The position numbers and the translations under genes were made by a program. From an uncultured Subdoligranulum sp. (GTDB lineage: Bacteria > Bacillota > Clostridia > Oscillospirales > Ruminococcaceae), in contig UQZO01000009.1 of assembly GCA_900545545.1 (NCBI GenBank), forward strand, positions 19,441 to 83,440: a DNA stretch of 64,000 nt, in the 5' to 3' direction. How positions within the stretch are numbered: the stretch's first letter is position 1; every line of letters begins with the position of its first letter. Under the pieces are notes generated by a model that saw only the letters and a program-made list of their open reading frames with translations, did no database searches and was not told the DNA's origin. Below are positions 50,559 to 59,788 of this stretch, piece after piece.

Positions 50559-51768
50559 GATGATTCCTCCTGGCGGGCGCCTTGGGCAAGACGGCAACTT
50601 TTCGCTCCTCGTACAGATAGCGACCATTGTCATCCTTGGTGGTGGGGGTGCGTTCCACGGCCGAGGTGGCGTAGACCTTGTACCATTGTTCGCCATCCCG
50701 AGAAGTCTGGACCGTATAGTGGCCGGAGGGCCGTTCAAACTGTTTGGCATTATACATGGCAAACTGAATCTGACCACGGCCGGGGATGATCTCCCGCCCG
50801 GTGATTTTGCCGCCACCGATCTCTACGTCGGTAGTGCGGTTGCCCATCTGCCCGGTCAGAACACGCTGGAGAGCAGCCTGCTGCAGGCTGGGCGAGGTAG
50901 GAATGGTGGCCGAGCCGGTGGTGCTGCTTCCGGAAGAACTACCAATATCGGATGTATAGCCGCCAGCCGATTGCGCCAGTTCGGCTTCATAGCCAGGAGA
51001 TACCTGTACAGCGGTATCATTTTCCAGCGCCATAGGGCTGGTGGGAATAGGTGCCTCGGTCGGAGCAGCATCATAACCGGCATCTGCAGAAGCCGGAATG
51101 GAGCCGAGTCCATCTCCCGACGGGTCCAGGGCTTCCGTGCCGGGATTGGGATCGGGGGTGCCCGCAAAGTAGCCTTGCATGGCCTCTGAAGCAGCCTCCC
51201 CCTGGATAAAACCCGCTGTCTGTCCTGTGGCAACCGAACCGATGACACGGCTGGCAAAGCCACCATCCTGACCGAGCGTGTTTCTGTAAAGAGAGGCACC
51301 AAGTCCCGCGGTGAAGCCGCCATCGCTGGTTCCGCTCATGACGGCCGCAGTATCTGTTTCCAACTTCTGGCTTACAGCGCCGGCCAAACCATCCGAGAGG
51401 GGGCCAGGGGAAGGAGTCTTCCCGGGCTTTCCGCCGGATGCCGGCATTTTGCCGGTCATGACGGCGATGCCGGCCTGCAACCCACGCAGGGCCATAAACG
51501 CTTCTGCCAGCAGAGAGCCTGGAGCCCGGCCCACACCGAGCCCCATTGCCTGCAGGATACTGTCAATCTTGGTGCTGACCTTCAGAAAAGCGATGGCGCA
51601 CAGAAACCAAACGAAGAGGTTCCCGGAAACGGTTTCCTTGCCTTGGGAGGCTACAGCATTTTGTACATCTGATTCCGACACGGCAAAGACAGGAAGCGTC
51701 CAACTGAAGAAACAGACTACTGTTAAGAAAATTGATACCCTCAGTTTTCGCAGTTTGCTTTTTCCCAT
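50551..51768 (-). CDS. Conjugative transfer membrane protein
   Basis: A 405-residue exported or membrane protein. It has a signal-like segment (VSIFLTVVCFFSWTLPVFA) and a second membrane segment (SGNLFVWFLCAIAFLKVS), then long Gly/Ser/Pro-rich soluble stretches and a C-terminal beta-rich region (GKITGREIIPGRGQIQFAMY). ATG 51768 has GAAGGG upstream. Located between VirB6-like and M23 genes, it may be a channel subunit. No family is recognised with confidence. Confidence 0.7.
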   Translation of the reverse strand: MGKSKLRKLRVSIFLTVVCFFSWTLPVFAVSESDVQNAVASQGKETVSGNLFVWFLCAIAFLKVSTKIDSILQAMGLGVGRAPGSLLAEAFMALRGLQAGIAVMTGKMPASGGKPGKTPSPGPLSDGLAGAVSQKLETDTAAVMSGTSDGGFTAGLGASLYRNTLGQDGGFASRVIGSVATGQTAGFIQGEAASEAMQGYFAGTPDPNPGTEALDPSGDGLGSIPASADAGYDAAPTEAPIPTSPMALENDTAVQVSPGYEAELAQSAGGYTSDIGSSSGSSTTGSATIPTSPSLQQAALQRVLTGQMGNRTTDVEIGGGKITGREIIPGRGQIQFAMYNAKQFERPSGHYTVQTSRDGEQWYKVYATSAVERTPTTKDDNGRYLYEERKVAVLPKAPARRNHHG

Positions 51769-51779
51769 TGTGTACCCTT

Positions 51780-52490
51780 CTATAGAGCCAGAGGATTTGC
51801 CAGAAATTCCGCCACCATATTGGTGAAGAGTTTGAGGCACCAGGCGTTCATGATTAAAAGAAAAAGCTGGCTGCCGAAAACACGGCACCAGCTTCTGAAA
51901 ATATTGTTTGTGCTGCGGGAAGCCCCCAGAGCAAAAACAACCGGGGCAGTAAAAACCAGAATCCCCAATGTGATGTATCGCTCGGCGGCTTCTAGCAGTA
52001 GCTTCAGGTAGTTCCAGGCCAGAATGACCAGAAGTATCAAGGCGATGAGGGCAACAGAGCCATTGGCGAGCACACCGATAATGACCAGCAGCACAGAATT
52101 AAAGCTGCCAAACTGAACTGCGGGAAGATCGCTGTCAACAATCCAGCGATACGGGGTGCCCCCGATACGCAAAGCTGCATTGACAATGTCATCCGCATAC
52201 CAGATGCACAGCAGAAAAATGCCACTGCGGAATAGAAGTTTCACCGGATCTTCTGTCTCCACATCCAGCCCTGCAGCATAGTTCTTGAACAGGGACCAGA
52301 CCAGGTTTAACAGGAGCAGCCCCACGCCCAGCCATACGAAGATCTCATACATGGTTTCGGCGGCGGGAAAATACCTCTTAAATGTGGACATATCACAGCC
52401 CAGAGCGCCCAGAACTGAAGAGGAAAGGAGGTCCAGCAGATTCATGATCTGCGTTGCCAGCCAGTCCACAATGCCGTCTAAGATTCCCAT
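51780..52490 (-). CDS. VirB6-like polytopic membrane protein
   Basis: A 236-residue protein with about five membrane segments (for example IFVWLGVGLLLLNLVWSLF, VLLVIIGVLANGSVALIALI, YITLGILVFTAPVVFALG), as in the VirB6/TrbL core of Gram-positive type IV systems. A Trp-rich opening MGILDGIVDWLATQIMNLLD is common in this family. ATG 52490 has GGGAGG upstream. It would form the inner-membrane channel. Confidence 0.8.
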   Translation of the reverse strand: MGILDGIVDWLATQIMNLLDLLSSSVLGALGCDMSTFKRYFPAAETMYEIFVWLGVGLLLLNLVWSLFKNYAAGLDVETEDPVKLLFRSGIFLLCIWYADDIVNAALRIGGTPYRWIVDSDLPAVQFGSFNSVLLVIIGVLANGSVALIALILLVILAWNYLKLLLEAAERYITLGILVFTAPVVFALGASRSTNNIFRSWCRVFGSQLFLLIMNAWCLKLFTNMVAEFLANPLAL

Positions 52491-52501
52491 ACAGGCCTCC
52501 C

Positions 52502-52891
52502 TTACGACGTGGTTCCGGGAGTCCAGGTGCCGCCGGCAAAGAACGGAGTGATATAAGCCATGATGAAGCCTAAGCCGTTGAGAATCGCCCATGTGATGAT
52601 GATTCGTTTGAGCCAGGCCCGTGAATCATCCACAGTCCGGCCATTTTTCGAAAAGTTCATGAGCAGCAGCGCCACAGAGGCACAGACAACTGCGGTGATG
52701 GTAGAGATGGAAACAATCTGGGTGTAAACGTCCTGCATAATCTCGGATGCCTTGGTCCAGACGGTGGTGCCGCCGGAAGTCGCTCCAGCCGACAGCATGG
52801 TGGTGCCAATCAGCAGGCAACTGAAAGAAAGCTGATCTGCCAGACGCATGATGGTTTTCGCTTTGAGGCGGGGAACTTTGCGCAAATACAT
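52502..52891 (-). CDS. VirB2-like small transfer protein
   Basis: A 129-residue protein with two hydrophobic segments (SFSCLLIGTTMLSAGA and IVSISTITAVVCASVALLLM) and a third near the C-terminus (WAILNGLGFIMAYITPFFAG), the size and layout of VirB2/TrbC-type pilin-like subunits. ATG 52891 has AAGGAGG upstream. It is the first gene of the transfer operon and follows a hairpin leader. Confidence 0.7.
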   Translation of the reverse strand: MYLRKVPRLKAKTIMRLADQLSFSCLLIGTTMLSAGATSGGTTVWTKASEIMQDVYTQIVSISTITAVVCASVALLLMNFSKNGRTVDDSRAWLKRIIITWAILNGLGFIMAYITPFFAGGTWTPGTTS

Positions 52892-52932
52892 GGATTCCTC
52901 CTTATGTTGGTGAAAAAGATATAAAGGATAGA

Positions 52933-52977
52933 ACAAAGGCGTCCCTCTGATTTCTCAATCAAAGGAACGCCTTTGCT
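52933..52977 (-). terminator. Leader hairpin in the transfer operon
   Basis: On the minus strand, a GCAAAGGCGT stem pairs with ACGCCTTTGT, with an inner TTTGATT/AATCAGA pair, then a T/C-rich tail. It lies between the promoter (about 52997) and the VirB2-like start. Possible attenuator. Confidence 0.55.
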
Positions 52978-52996
52978 TAGCCTTTTTGACAGTATC

Positions 52997-53020
52997 ATTA
53001 TAGCACGAGGTAATTGCAGT
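52997..53020 (-). promoter_or_regulatory. Predicted transfer-operon promoter
   Basis: On the minus strand TGC-TATAAT (-10 at 52997-53002) is an extended -10; the -35 is weak. The 11-base string attatagcacg is shared with the zinc-ribbon gene promoter at 16520. The transfer operon starts about 105 bases downstream. Confidence 0.5.
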
Positions 53021-53207
53021 AAAAAGGACGAGAACTGTACATTTTCTGTGCGGATTCTGTGCGCAAAATGAGACCCGAAAACAAAGAGAGCGCAAATCTC
53101 CTCCGATAAAACACAAATAGCGTTGAAATAACAAAATTGGATTGTGTTTTGAATAACACACTTTGACTATACTGATAGAGTTGAATCAACACAAAGGGAG
53201 GGCGCCG

Positions 53208-53552
53208 ATGACCAGTGAGGTTTTTGGAACTCGACTGCGTGCTTTTCGCAAACAGAAGGGCTTGACAATCGAAAAATTGGCGGAGCGAGTGGGCTTATCT
53301 CCGAATTATCTGGGAGATATGGAAAGAGGGAAAAAACTTCCCAGCATGGGAACCCTGATTCGACTGGTCAATGAGTTGGATATCTCCTCCGATGAACTCT
53401 TGAAAGACGAAATCAATCGTGCAGATTATCTGATTGATGCCGAGATCAGCACTAGATTACAGGGGCTCACACCCAAAAGACGTGCAGCGGTCTTGAAAAT
53501 TCTGGATACTATCTTGGAAACTTTACCAGATTTGGAGATAGAGGATAAATAA
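53208..53552 (+). CDS. XRE-family regulator (transfer region)
   Basis: A 114-residue Cro/C1-type regulator with HTH LTIEKLAERVGLSPNYLGDM and ERGKKLPSMGTLIRLVNEL, then a helical end (RAAVLKILDTILETLPDLE). It parallels the regulator at 17202 in length and layout, and a tagcgtt half-site upstream (53118-53124) matches that gene's palindrome. ATG 53208 has GGGAGGG upstream; a frame extension to 53163 lacks a site. It is divergent from the transfer operon and probably controls it. Confidence 0.87.
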   Translation: MTSEVFGTRLRAFRKQKGLTIEKLAERVGLSPNYLGDMERGKKLPSMGTLIRLVNELDISSDELLKDEINRADYLIDAEISTRLQGLTPKRRAAVLKILDTILETLPDLEIEDK

Positions 53553-53568
53553 AATATTTGAAATTGGT

Positions 53569-53612
53569 ACAGACTGATACGGAATGGCTTTCGTAACGGT
53601 CTGTTTTTTTGC
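53569..53612 (+). terminator. Terminator after transfer-region XRE gene
   Basis: ACAGAC and GTCTGT pair, with inner TACG/CGTA, followed by seven T (53604-53610). Confidence 0.7.
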
Positions 53613-53751
53613 AATGTATGGTATTGTGTGAATTCCACTGCCTTCTGCTCTGACAGGGAATAAGATGATTGTAATCCCTTTTGCGGTGACAGTTTACTTA
53701 TGGTATAATAAACACTAATAGATTGCAATGTGTTTGATGGGTGTTGGTTCT

Positions 53752-54297
53752 ATGGATAACAACAGACAACATGCAGTATTCCGTGAAATCCTTTTGGAAG
53801 AAATGAAAACGGATATTGTAATGGCCAAGGAGGGACAGATGCCGCCTTCCCTATATCAGAATCGTCTTCAGGATCTGAAAAATGCCATGGAAGCCGCGTT
53901 GATATCAAAACAGGAATATGAATCGCTAAGCAGGCAGTTTCAAACATCGGTAAAAAGTGCAGAGCAAATCACAGATCAAGCGTATGCGAAATGTTGCGTT
54001 GAGGAGTCCGATGGAAGTATTCAGTATTTCTGGCAAGGGGCCGGCAATTCTGTGGTCATAATTTTTAGGAACGGGGAGGATTATTTTCCCGTAGTGTATC
54101 TGAACGATAGCGCATTAGGTGATAAAACTGTCTTCTATTCCAAGCAGTGTAAAGACGAATTGCTTGCCCATGCGGCGTCCCGAAACATTACACCTGTCTG
54201 TAGAGCGGATGTCGGACAGGTGTCTTGTGGGCTCCGACACTTCCCCTCGTTGGAGGAAGCATTGGGCTATGTAATTACAGAGCTAAATGGAAACTGA
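53752..54297 (+). CDS. Hypothetical protein
   Basis: A 181-residue protein (MDNNRQHAVFREILLEEMKT) with a helical N-terminal half and an alpha/beta C-terminal half (SVVIIFRNGEDYFPVVYLND). A TATAAT at 53704-53709 supports transcription. Earlier in-frame starts at 53728 are possible. The function is unknown, and whether it belongs to the ICE or the chromosome is unclear. Confidence 0.6.
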   Translation: MDNNRQHAVFREILLEEMKTDIVMAKEGQMPPSLYQNRLQDLKNAMEAALISKQEYESLSRQFQTSVKSAEQITDQAYAKCCVEESDGSIQYFWQGAGNSVVIIFRNGEDYFPVVYLNDSALGDKTVFYSKQCKDELLAHAASRNITPVCRADVGQVSCGLRHFPSLEEALGYVITELNGN

Positions 54298-54445
54298 TTT
54301 GTCAAGGGGGGATTACCCTGAAATTATACATATTTCTTTTTCGAGTCTGTAAGCCGATGATTTTCACCGTGCCTCTAAAGTTAAATAACAATTATCTCTA
54401 AACGCATGACGCAAAATCAGCATCGCATAAGCGATCAGAAAATCC

Positions 54446-54504
54446 AAACCGCCTGTCCTTATGGCCGGAATAAACGGTCCATTGGGACAGGCGGTTTTCT
54501 TTGT
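54446..54504. terminator. Terminator between 53752 and 54545 genes
   Basis: AAACCGCCTGTCC pairs with GGGACAGGCGGTTT, followed by T-rich tcttt on the plus strand. It faces the convergent 54545-55723 gene and can serve both. Confidence 0.75.
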
Positions 54505-54544
54505 CTTGAATGATGGACAGACAAAATATACATATTCCATGACG

Positions 54545-55723
54545 CTAGTCAGAACGGAAATAAGACTGATGGTGTACCATAACATCGTCTAGAATTCCCG
54601 AATCATCAAAGCCAAGCCTCCAAGAAGCCAGGTCAAAAGAGTCATTCGTTTCGTAAGTAAGAACATATGCCTCAAAGCTATCGCTTGGCTGTCCATATAA
54701 CTCTAACACATCTTCTCTGGTAGACCATCCCAGCATCAACCCACCGGGAAGGCGTAGTTCTGTACCGGAAAAGTCGTAGTTGCCATATATTACATGAATA
54801 CCTCCCACCGTGCTCTCGGCGACAGGGATCGTGCTTTCGGTGGTGTTGAAGACACAGACGCTGATATCCTGCTCGTGGTCATTGGTCAACGAGACCCATT
54901 CCCATTCATAGGACGCATACGGGCCTTCCGCGCCAGCCAGAGAAAGCCCGGCATCCTCCTCGGAAATCACCCACCCATCGTCAAGGAAAGCCGCAAGGGG
55001 AACTGGTAATGTATAAACCGTATCATTGATCTGGATGGAAAAACTTTCCCAATCATTCGGGAGTTCAGGGGATGGTGGGTACAATTCTGCCCCTGACGCG
55101 TCGAGTTCTGTCATAAATTCGAGCGTTATCAAGGTGGAGGTGTGCGGCAGGTAGGTAACTTTCGCAAACAGAGCAAAGTCGTTCCCGCCCCACAGCGCGC
55201 GCCCTTCCTCGTACCTCTTTTCACTGATTTCAAAGGAATGCCGTTCGCCGGTCATATCTACGCCGCGCAGATAATAGTCGTCCGAACCATAGTCCCCGAT
55301 TCCTCTCGAATATTCAAACTCCAGCCGCTCCAAATAGGCGGCTTCCGGGCGCTTGAGGTAGGGGATGTCCAAAACGAGCGGCCGGACAAGGAAGAAAGCG
55401 GCGGCGAGGCAAAGCAGAATGCCTGCGGTTCTGCCAATCTTTTGCAGGAACGTTGTGTCCGGCTGAATCAGCAGTATGAATAAGACAAGGGCGATGATCA
55501 CCGCCACCAGCCCCAAGCCGCCATAGACAATGACGGCTTGCATAAACCCTGTGATGCCGATGGCAAAGGCATCGGCGCTTGTAAACCATTCCACCACCGC
55601 GAAGATGGTGATCGGCAGAAAAAAGATGACGGCTAGGAACAAAATAAACCATTTTAACTCCGCCTTGCTTTTTTCGCCGCCGGGCGCTCTTTTGTCTGTT
55701 CGGTTCTCATTTATATTGTTCAT
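54545..55723 (-). CDS. Membrane protein of unknown function
   Basis: A 392-residue protein with three N-terminal membrane segments (WFILFLAVIFFLPITIFAVV, AVIVYGGLGLVAVIIALVLF, TAGILLCLAAAFFLVRPLVL) and a large extracytoplasmic C-terminal domain of about 260 residues rich in Tyr/Trp. ATG 55723 has AGAGAG upstream. The family is not recognised. Its AT content and position suggest it is outside the core ICE. Confidence 0.65.
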   Translation of the reverse strand: MNNINENRTDKRAPGGEKSKAELKWFILFLAVIFFLPITIFAVVEWFTSADAFAIGITGFMQAVIVYGGLGLVAVIIALVLFILLIQPDTTFLQKIGRTAGILLCLAAAFFLVRPLVLDIPYLKRPEAAYLERLEFEYSRGIGDYGSDDYYLRGVDMTGERHSFEISEKRYEEGRALWGGNDFALFAKVTYLPHTSTLITLEFMTELDASGAELYPPSPELPNDWESFSIQINDTVYTLPVPLAAFLDDGWVISEEDAGLSLAGAEGPYASYEWEWVSLTNDHEQDISVCVFNTTESTIPVAESTVGGIHVIYGNYDFSGTELRLPGGLMLGWSTREDVLELYGQPSDSFEAYVLTYETNDSFDLASWRLGFDDSGILDDVMVHHQSYFRSD

Positions 55724-55746
55724 TTTCTCTCTTGCTTTTATGAAAA

Positions 55747-56169
55747 TCAGTGTTTCAAACGCTCCAGCGTCTCGCAAATCGCAAGCATCCCCTGTTTTTG
55801 ATCTTTGATTTTGGCGGTGATGCTGTTGTTGACCAGCGACAATTTTATTTTGGTTTTCCCGCTTTTCGCTTTGATGATCCGCTGGGAAGGCAGTAGCCCT
55901 TTTTGTACTTTCAGTTCGTCAAACTGGTCAAACGGAATGCAGATTTTACCGTAAATATGCGAGATATCAAAAGTTTCCAACACTGCGATAACCAATGTTT
56001 TTTCTGTCACGCCAACATAACAGGATACATTACTTAAGGCCCCCAGAGCCAGCATTTCGGCTGTTCCGGACATCAGGGTTCCCCATGCTTTTCCCTGGTA
56101 TGTTTCTCCTTCCGGACAGATACTATCTAACATTTCATTCATATCTTTCTCGTTCATAAATAAAGTCAT
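55747..56169 (-). CDS. Hypothetical PH-like domain protein
   Basis: A 140-residue soluble protein. Beta-rich segments (NVSCYVGVTEKTLVIAVL, ICIPFDQFDELKVQKGL, KTKIKLSLVNNSITAKI) then a C-terminal helix (GMLAICETLERLKH) are the plan of bacterial PH-like domains. ATG 56169 has GAGGTG upstream. It lies 23 bases from the membrane protein gene, so the two are probably cotranscribed. Confidence 0.6.
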   Translation of the reverse strand: MTLFMNEKDMNEMLDSICPEGETYQGKAWGTLMSGTAEMLALGALSNVSCYVGVTEKTLVIAVLETFDISHIYGKICIPFDQFDELKVQKGLLPSQRIIKAKSGKTKIKLSLVNNSITAKIKDQKQGMLAICETLERLKH

Positions 56170-56594
56170 AAAATTCACCTCGTCGTTTTGCCCTCTAGTT
56201 AGTAGATCTGGTTCCGGTTTAATTATAACACTTAGCTGGTTTTTCGGTGTGAATTCAAGGTAAAACACTCGTAAATGTTAGGCAGAAAAGCCCCAACGAT
56301 TGCCAAATAATTACACCATATCATAGAAAGCACGTATTTAATGGAAACAAGTTTTTGAACAGCCGTGTCCCATACTTTGACGCGGATGAATATATAATAA
56401 AAGTGCCTCTCTTTTTCCCGGTGGCATTTCTGCCGGTACAAAGGAGAAGCACTTTATTTTATGTTTTCTAATTGTCGGTATGGTAGCTCTGAAGGATCGT
56501 TAATGTAAGCCTGTTCCCTGAGGCCACAAAAAACTATAAGTCAGCAAACAAGGTCAATCCTTGAGCATTGCTAGACTAAATATCCCCAAATCTT
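56170..56594. other. Gene-free region between hypothetical and IMPase-family genes
   Basis: About 425 AT-rich bases. A large imperfect hairpin at 56400-56456 (aaagtgc with gcacttt, inner ccgg pairs) is the only structure seen. No copy of the tRNA-Ser 3' end was found here. It may hold the element/chromosome junction. Confidence 0.4.
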
Positions 56595-57380
56595 TTATAG
56601 CGGACTTTTCTCATTCATCAAGATGCGGCCTTTCAGTTCAATGGCATTGAGAGCGAGCACTGTGCTTTTCTGATTCAGGGGCAGCTCATTTCCATCCACT
56701 GTGAAAATCGCCCCTCCGGCCTCCTCTAGAATGATGCGCGCTGCATTGTGGTCCCAGGGAGAAGAGCGCATGGTCACGAATAAATCTGCCCGGCCAGCGG
56801 CCACCTCGCAAAGTTCCAAGGCCACGGAGCCGAGACACCGAACTCCCCGTACCTTCCGGGAGAGCCGGATCATCCGCTCCTGATAGGGATGCGACTCCAG
56901 GAAGGTATATTGCAAACCCGGCGTTGTCAGCAGCAGCTCCGAAAGCTCCCGCCGGTCGGAGGTGTGGATCGGTGTCTGATCTTGCCATGCACCTCCACCG
57001 TGCCGGGCCCAGTACAGCGAATTCCGCTCTACGTCCAGTACCAAGCCAAACAATGGCTTGCTTCCGTTCCAGCATCCCACAGAGATGGCGTAGTTTTGAT
57101 GCTGATTGATAAAATTCGTAGTCCCGTCGATGGGGTCAATATACCAAGTCACCGACTCGGCGCGATGCGTCTCCGGCGGATACTCTTCCCCCACGATAGC
57201 GTCCTGGGGGAAGGCTGTCAGTATTTCATTTCGCAGCAGTTGTTCGATCCTGCGGTCCCAACGGGTGACAAGGTCTTGATGACCCGTTTTCTGGCTGACT
57301 TCCGCCTCTTCCAAGCGGCACTGCCGCAGAAGATTCCCTGCATTTTGAACAACTTTCACAGCGACATTGAATCTGTCCAT
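56595..57380 (-). CDS. Inositol monophosphatase family phosphatase
   Basis: A 261-residue Mg-dependent sugar/inositol phosphatase of the FIG superfamily. Signature motifs: VGEEYPPE, WYIDPIDGTTNFINQH, and the C-terminal SPWDHNAARIILEEAGG, the canonical metal-binding set. ATG 57380 is directly preceded by AAGGTGGAGG. It is the last gene of the phn-like operon (65 bases after the nucleotidase stop), so it may act on an imported phosphorylated compound. SuhB, CysQ or histidinol-phosphatase-like specificity cannot be told apart. Confidence 0.88.
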   Translation of the reverse strand: MDRFNVAVKVVQNAGNLLRQCRLEEAEVSQKTGHQDLVTRWDRRIEQLLRNEILTAFPQDAIVGEEYPPETHRAESVTWYIDPIDGTTNFINQHQNYAISVGCWNGSKPLFGLVLDVERNSLYWARHGGGAWQDQTPIHTSDRRELSELLLTTPGLQYTFLESHPYQERMIRLSRKVRGVRCLGSVALELCEVAAGRADLFVTMRSSPWDHNAARIILEEAGGAIFTVDGNELPLNQKSTVLALNAIELKGRILMNEKSPL

Positions 57381-57444
57381 CCTCCACCTTCTTTCCTTTA
57401 TTTGATTTATAAAACCATATTCCTTGTGCCTTGTCAAGAAGGTT

Positions 57445-58965
57445 TCACCAGATTACCCGCATCTCCGCGTTATGCAACTCCGGCACCGGGCTGTGGGTCT
57501 GGATATAGCGGGCGGTGAGATCCGGCATTTCTACGCCGCCTCGCCAGAGGACCGGGCACTTCCGTAGGACATCATAGCCGCCGGTGCCGGTAGCCCGGTA
57601 GTTGCTGGTGCACAGGCGAAAGGTCCCGCCTCCCAGGGGCGAGCCGTCCAGCTTCGCCAGCCGGACCACCCGGCTCCCCACAGGGCGGCGCAGATCGAAA
57701 GTATAAGCCAGACCAGCGTAAAAGTCGTAGTTGTAGTGCTCCACCTTGGGTAGCAGAAACTCTTCCGAAATCTGGGGTTGGCCATCAACCAACGTGAAGT
57801 AGGCGGCGCACCGTTCCAGAGTCTGCCGCAGCACCTCTTCCGTCACCTCCAGCACCACCAGAGTGTTGGCAAACAGGTAGGCTGCTGTTACACCCCGCAT
57901 GGTCACTGGGGAGGCCAGCCCCACCGGGTCGTTTCCCAAGCTGGTGCAGGAGAAATCCGCCCCGGTCTCGGCCAACTGCACCTGGTTGAACAGGGCGGCC
58001 ACCTGGCTGCCGTAGAGGGCGGCGTCCAGCTTCCCCTCCGGGGAAATCGGATAGGCCAACTCCCCGATGGGCTGGTCCAGCCAGACCTGCACCGCCTGTT
58101 CCAGGGGCAGTAAGCTCTGATAAGGCTCCGTGCCGTGCGTTGCACCCACTGGCGTCAGTTTGGAATGAAAACAGAAGTTTCTCCCGTCTTGCTGTCCAGT
58201 GATACGAAGAAAGTGCCCGGCGTTAGCGGGGGGCTGAACCGCATAGGTGCCAGACAACTCTACCCCTTCCACCGCCATGTGTTGGTGGCCTGTGAGGAGA
58301 AGGTCGAAGTCTAGTTCCCGAGCGATTTTACAGGCAATATTCTCTCCGCTGTCCGAGAGCACCCGCCCCGTTTCCAACTCTTCCTCAAAACCTCCGTGGT
58401 AGATACACACCCGAACGTCGCACTGGTCCTGAAGGGCGGAACAGGCCGTCCGGGCAGCTTGAAAGGTATTGGTGACCCGAAGTTGCTCCAAGTTCTGGGG
58501 CTGTTCCCATACATTCACAAAGTCGGTGACCACGCCGGTGATTCCCACCCGCAGGCCGTTGGCCAGGGTATGTACCGCCCAAGGGCGGATCGGCAGCTCG
58601 CCGCCCAGGTCCTCTACATTGGCGCACAGGCATACACCGTCCATGGCCCGCAGATAATCCCGAAGGGCCTCATAACCAAAGTTGAAGTCGTGATTGCCTA
58701 AGGTAAAATAGTCAAGGCCCATCGCGTTGAAGGCCGCAGCTACCGGGTGGACAGGCCACTGATCCCGATTTTCCAGGTAATACTGTGTCAGAGGCGTTCC
58801 CTGCAAAGAATCTCCGCCGTCCAGCACAAGGGTGTTCCCGTCCTTTTCCATCTGTACAGCCATATTCAGAAGGCCGGAATTTTGAGAACAGTTGGCAGCG
58901 TAGTCAATCGGAAAGATATGTCCATGGGTATCTGAAGTATAGTAGATTTGAAATGTCTTTTCCAT
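57445..58965 (-). CDS. Cytoplasmic metallophosphatase/5'-nucleotidase
   Basis: A 506-residue UshA-like nucleotidase without signal peptide: the motif YYTSDTHGHIFP begins at residue 9. LDGGDSLQGTP, TLGNHDFNFG and LLTGHQHMAVEG supply the binuclear metal site; the C-terminal 5'-nucleotidase domain follows (DFSCTSLGNDP, then YYFNY-type aromatic pocket). ATG 58965 has GGGGG upstream. It starts 3 bases after the downstream PhnE stop, so it is operonic. Absence of export suggests it acts on an imported ester. Confidence 0.9.
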   Translation of the reverse strand: MEKTFQIYYTSDTHGHIFPIDYAANCSQNSGLLNMAVQMEKDGNTLVLDGGDSLQGTPLTQYYLENRDQWPVHPVAAAFNAMGLDYFTLGNHDFNFGYEALRDYLRAMDGVCLCANVEDLGGELPIRPWAVHTLANGLRVGITGVVTDFVNVWEQPQNLEQLRVTNTFQAARTACSALQDQCDVRVCIYHGGFEEELETGRVLSDSGENIACKIARELDFDLLLTGHQHMAVEGVELSGTYAVQPPANAGHFLRITGQQDGRNFCFHSKLTPVGATHGTEPYQSLLPLEQAVQVWLDQPIGELAYPISPEGKLDAALYGSQVAALFNQVQLAETGADFSCTSLGNDPVGLASPVTMRGVTAAYLFANTLVVLEVTEEVLRQTLERCAAYFTLVDGQPQISEEFLLPKVEHYNYDFYAGLAYTFDLRRPVGSRVVRLAKLDGSPLGGGTFRLCTSNYRATGTGGYDVLRKCPVLWRGGVEMPDLTARYIQTHSPVPELHNAEMRVIW

Positions 58966-58967
58966 GC

Positions 58968-59777
58968 TTACCCCCTGGCCAGTTTGACGCGGATCTTGGT
59001 GGAAATCCATTCCACAATCAACACCAGCACGATGAGACCTGCCAGGATAGCACCGGCCTCTTCCCAGCGGTAAGAGTTCATGGCAAAGATCAGCGGCGCA
59101 CCGATACCGCCCGCTCCCACCAGGCCCAGCACGGTGGCGTCCCGCAGGTTGATGTCAAAGCGGTAGATGGCGGTGGAGGCGAAGTTGGGCATCAGCTGAG
59201 GCAGAATGCCGTAGCGGATCTTCTGCCAGGTCGTGCAGCCCGCCGCGTCCAGGGACTCCAATACACGAACATCCAAGTCCTCAATGGCTTCGATGTACAT
59301 TTTGCTCACCATGCCTACCGAACACAGGGACATGGTCAGCAGGCCAGCGAAGGCACCGGGGCCTGTGACGCGAATGAACATGAGGCCATAGACGAAGGCG
59401 GGAACGGTGCGGACGGCCATAATGATGATACGCCCCACAAAAGCTACCGGCTTGGGGGTCAGGTTTGAGGCCGAAAGAAAGGCCAACGGAACAGAAATGA
59501 TGGCCCCAACAATGGTGCCCAGGAACGCGATGCAGATGGTCTCCAACAATAAATAAGGCACACCCTGAGTAGTGAAATTGAACAGCAGGTCCGTGTCCGG
59601 GTGGAAGATGCCCGCCAGGATGTTCCAGGCAATCACCGCTCCATTTTGTGTGGTGCCCGCCGTCTCCACGGCGGAGCCGCTCCATATCAGCAGAGCTACG
59701 ACCACCACAGCTACGGCCAGCTCAAAGACCCAGCGGCGGGGCCGCCGTTCATAAGCCGCTTCGATTCGTTTGTTCAT
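58968..59777 (-). CDS. phnE: Phosphonate-type ABC transporter permease (second PhnE)
   Basis: A 269-residue permease with about six membrane segments. The EAA-like loop SLDAAGCTTWQKIRYGILPQ at about 170-190 faces the ATPase. GAIISVPLAFLSASNLTPKP and AVRTVPAFVYGLMFI are typical PhnE motifs. It lies 11 bases after the first PhnE gene. Confidence 0.93.
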   Translation of the reverse strand: MNKRIEAAYERRPRRWVFELAVAVVVVALLIWSGSAVETAGTTQNGAVIAWNILAGIFHPDTDLLFNFTTQGVPYLLLETICIAFLGTIVGAIISVPLAFLSASNLTPKPVAFVGRIIIMAVRTVPAFVYGLMFIRVTGPGAFAGLLTMSLCSVGMVSKMYIEAIEDLDVRVLESLDAAGCTTWQKIRYGILPQLMPNFASTAIYRFDINLRDATVLGLVGAGGIGAPLIFAMNSYRWEEAGAILAGLIVLVLIVEWISTKIRVKLARG

Positions 59778-59788
59778 GGCAGCTCCTC

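Noticed and set aside
48975..50789. 604-codon plus-strand reading frame
   Set aside because: It overlaps virB4 and M23 on the other strand; no signal or family, no RBS.
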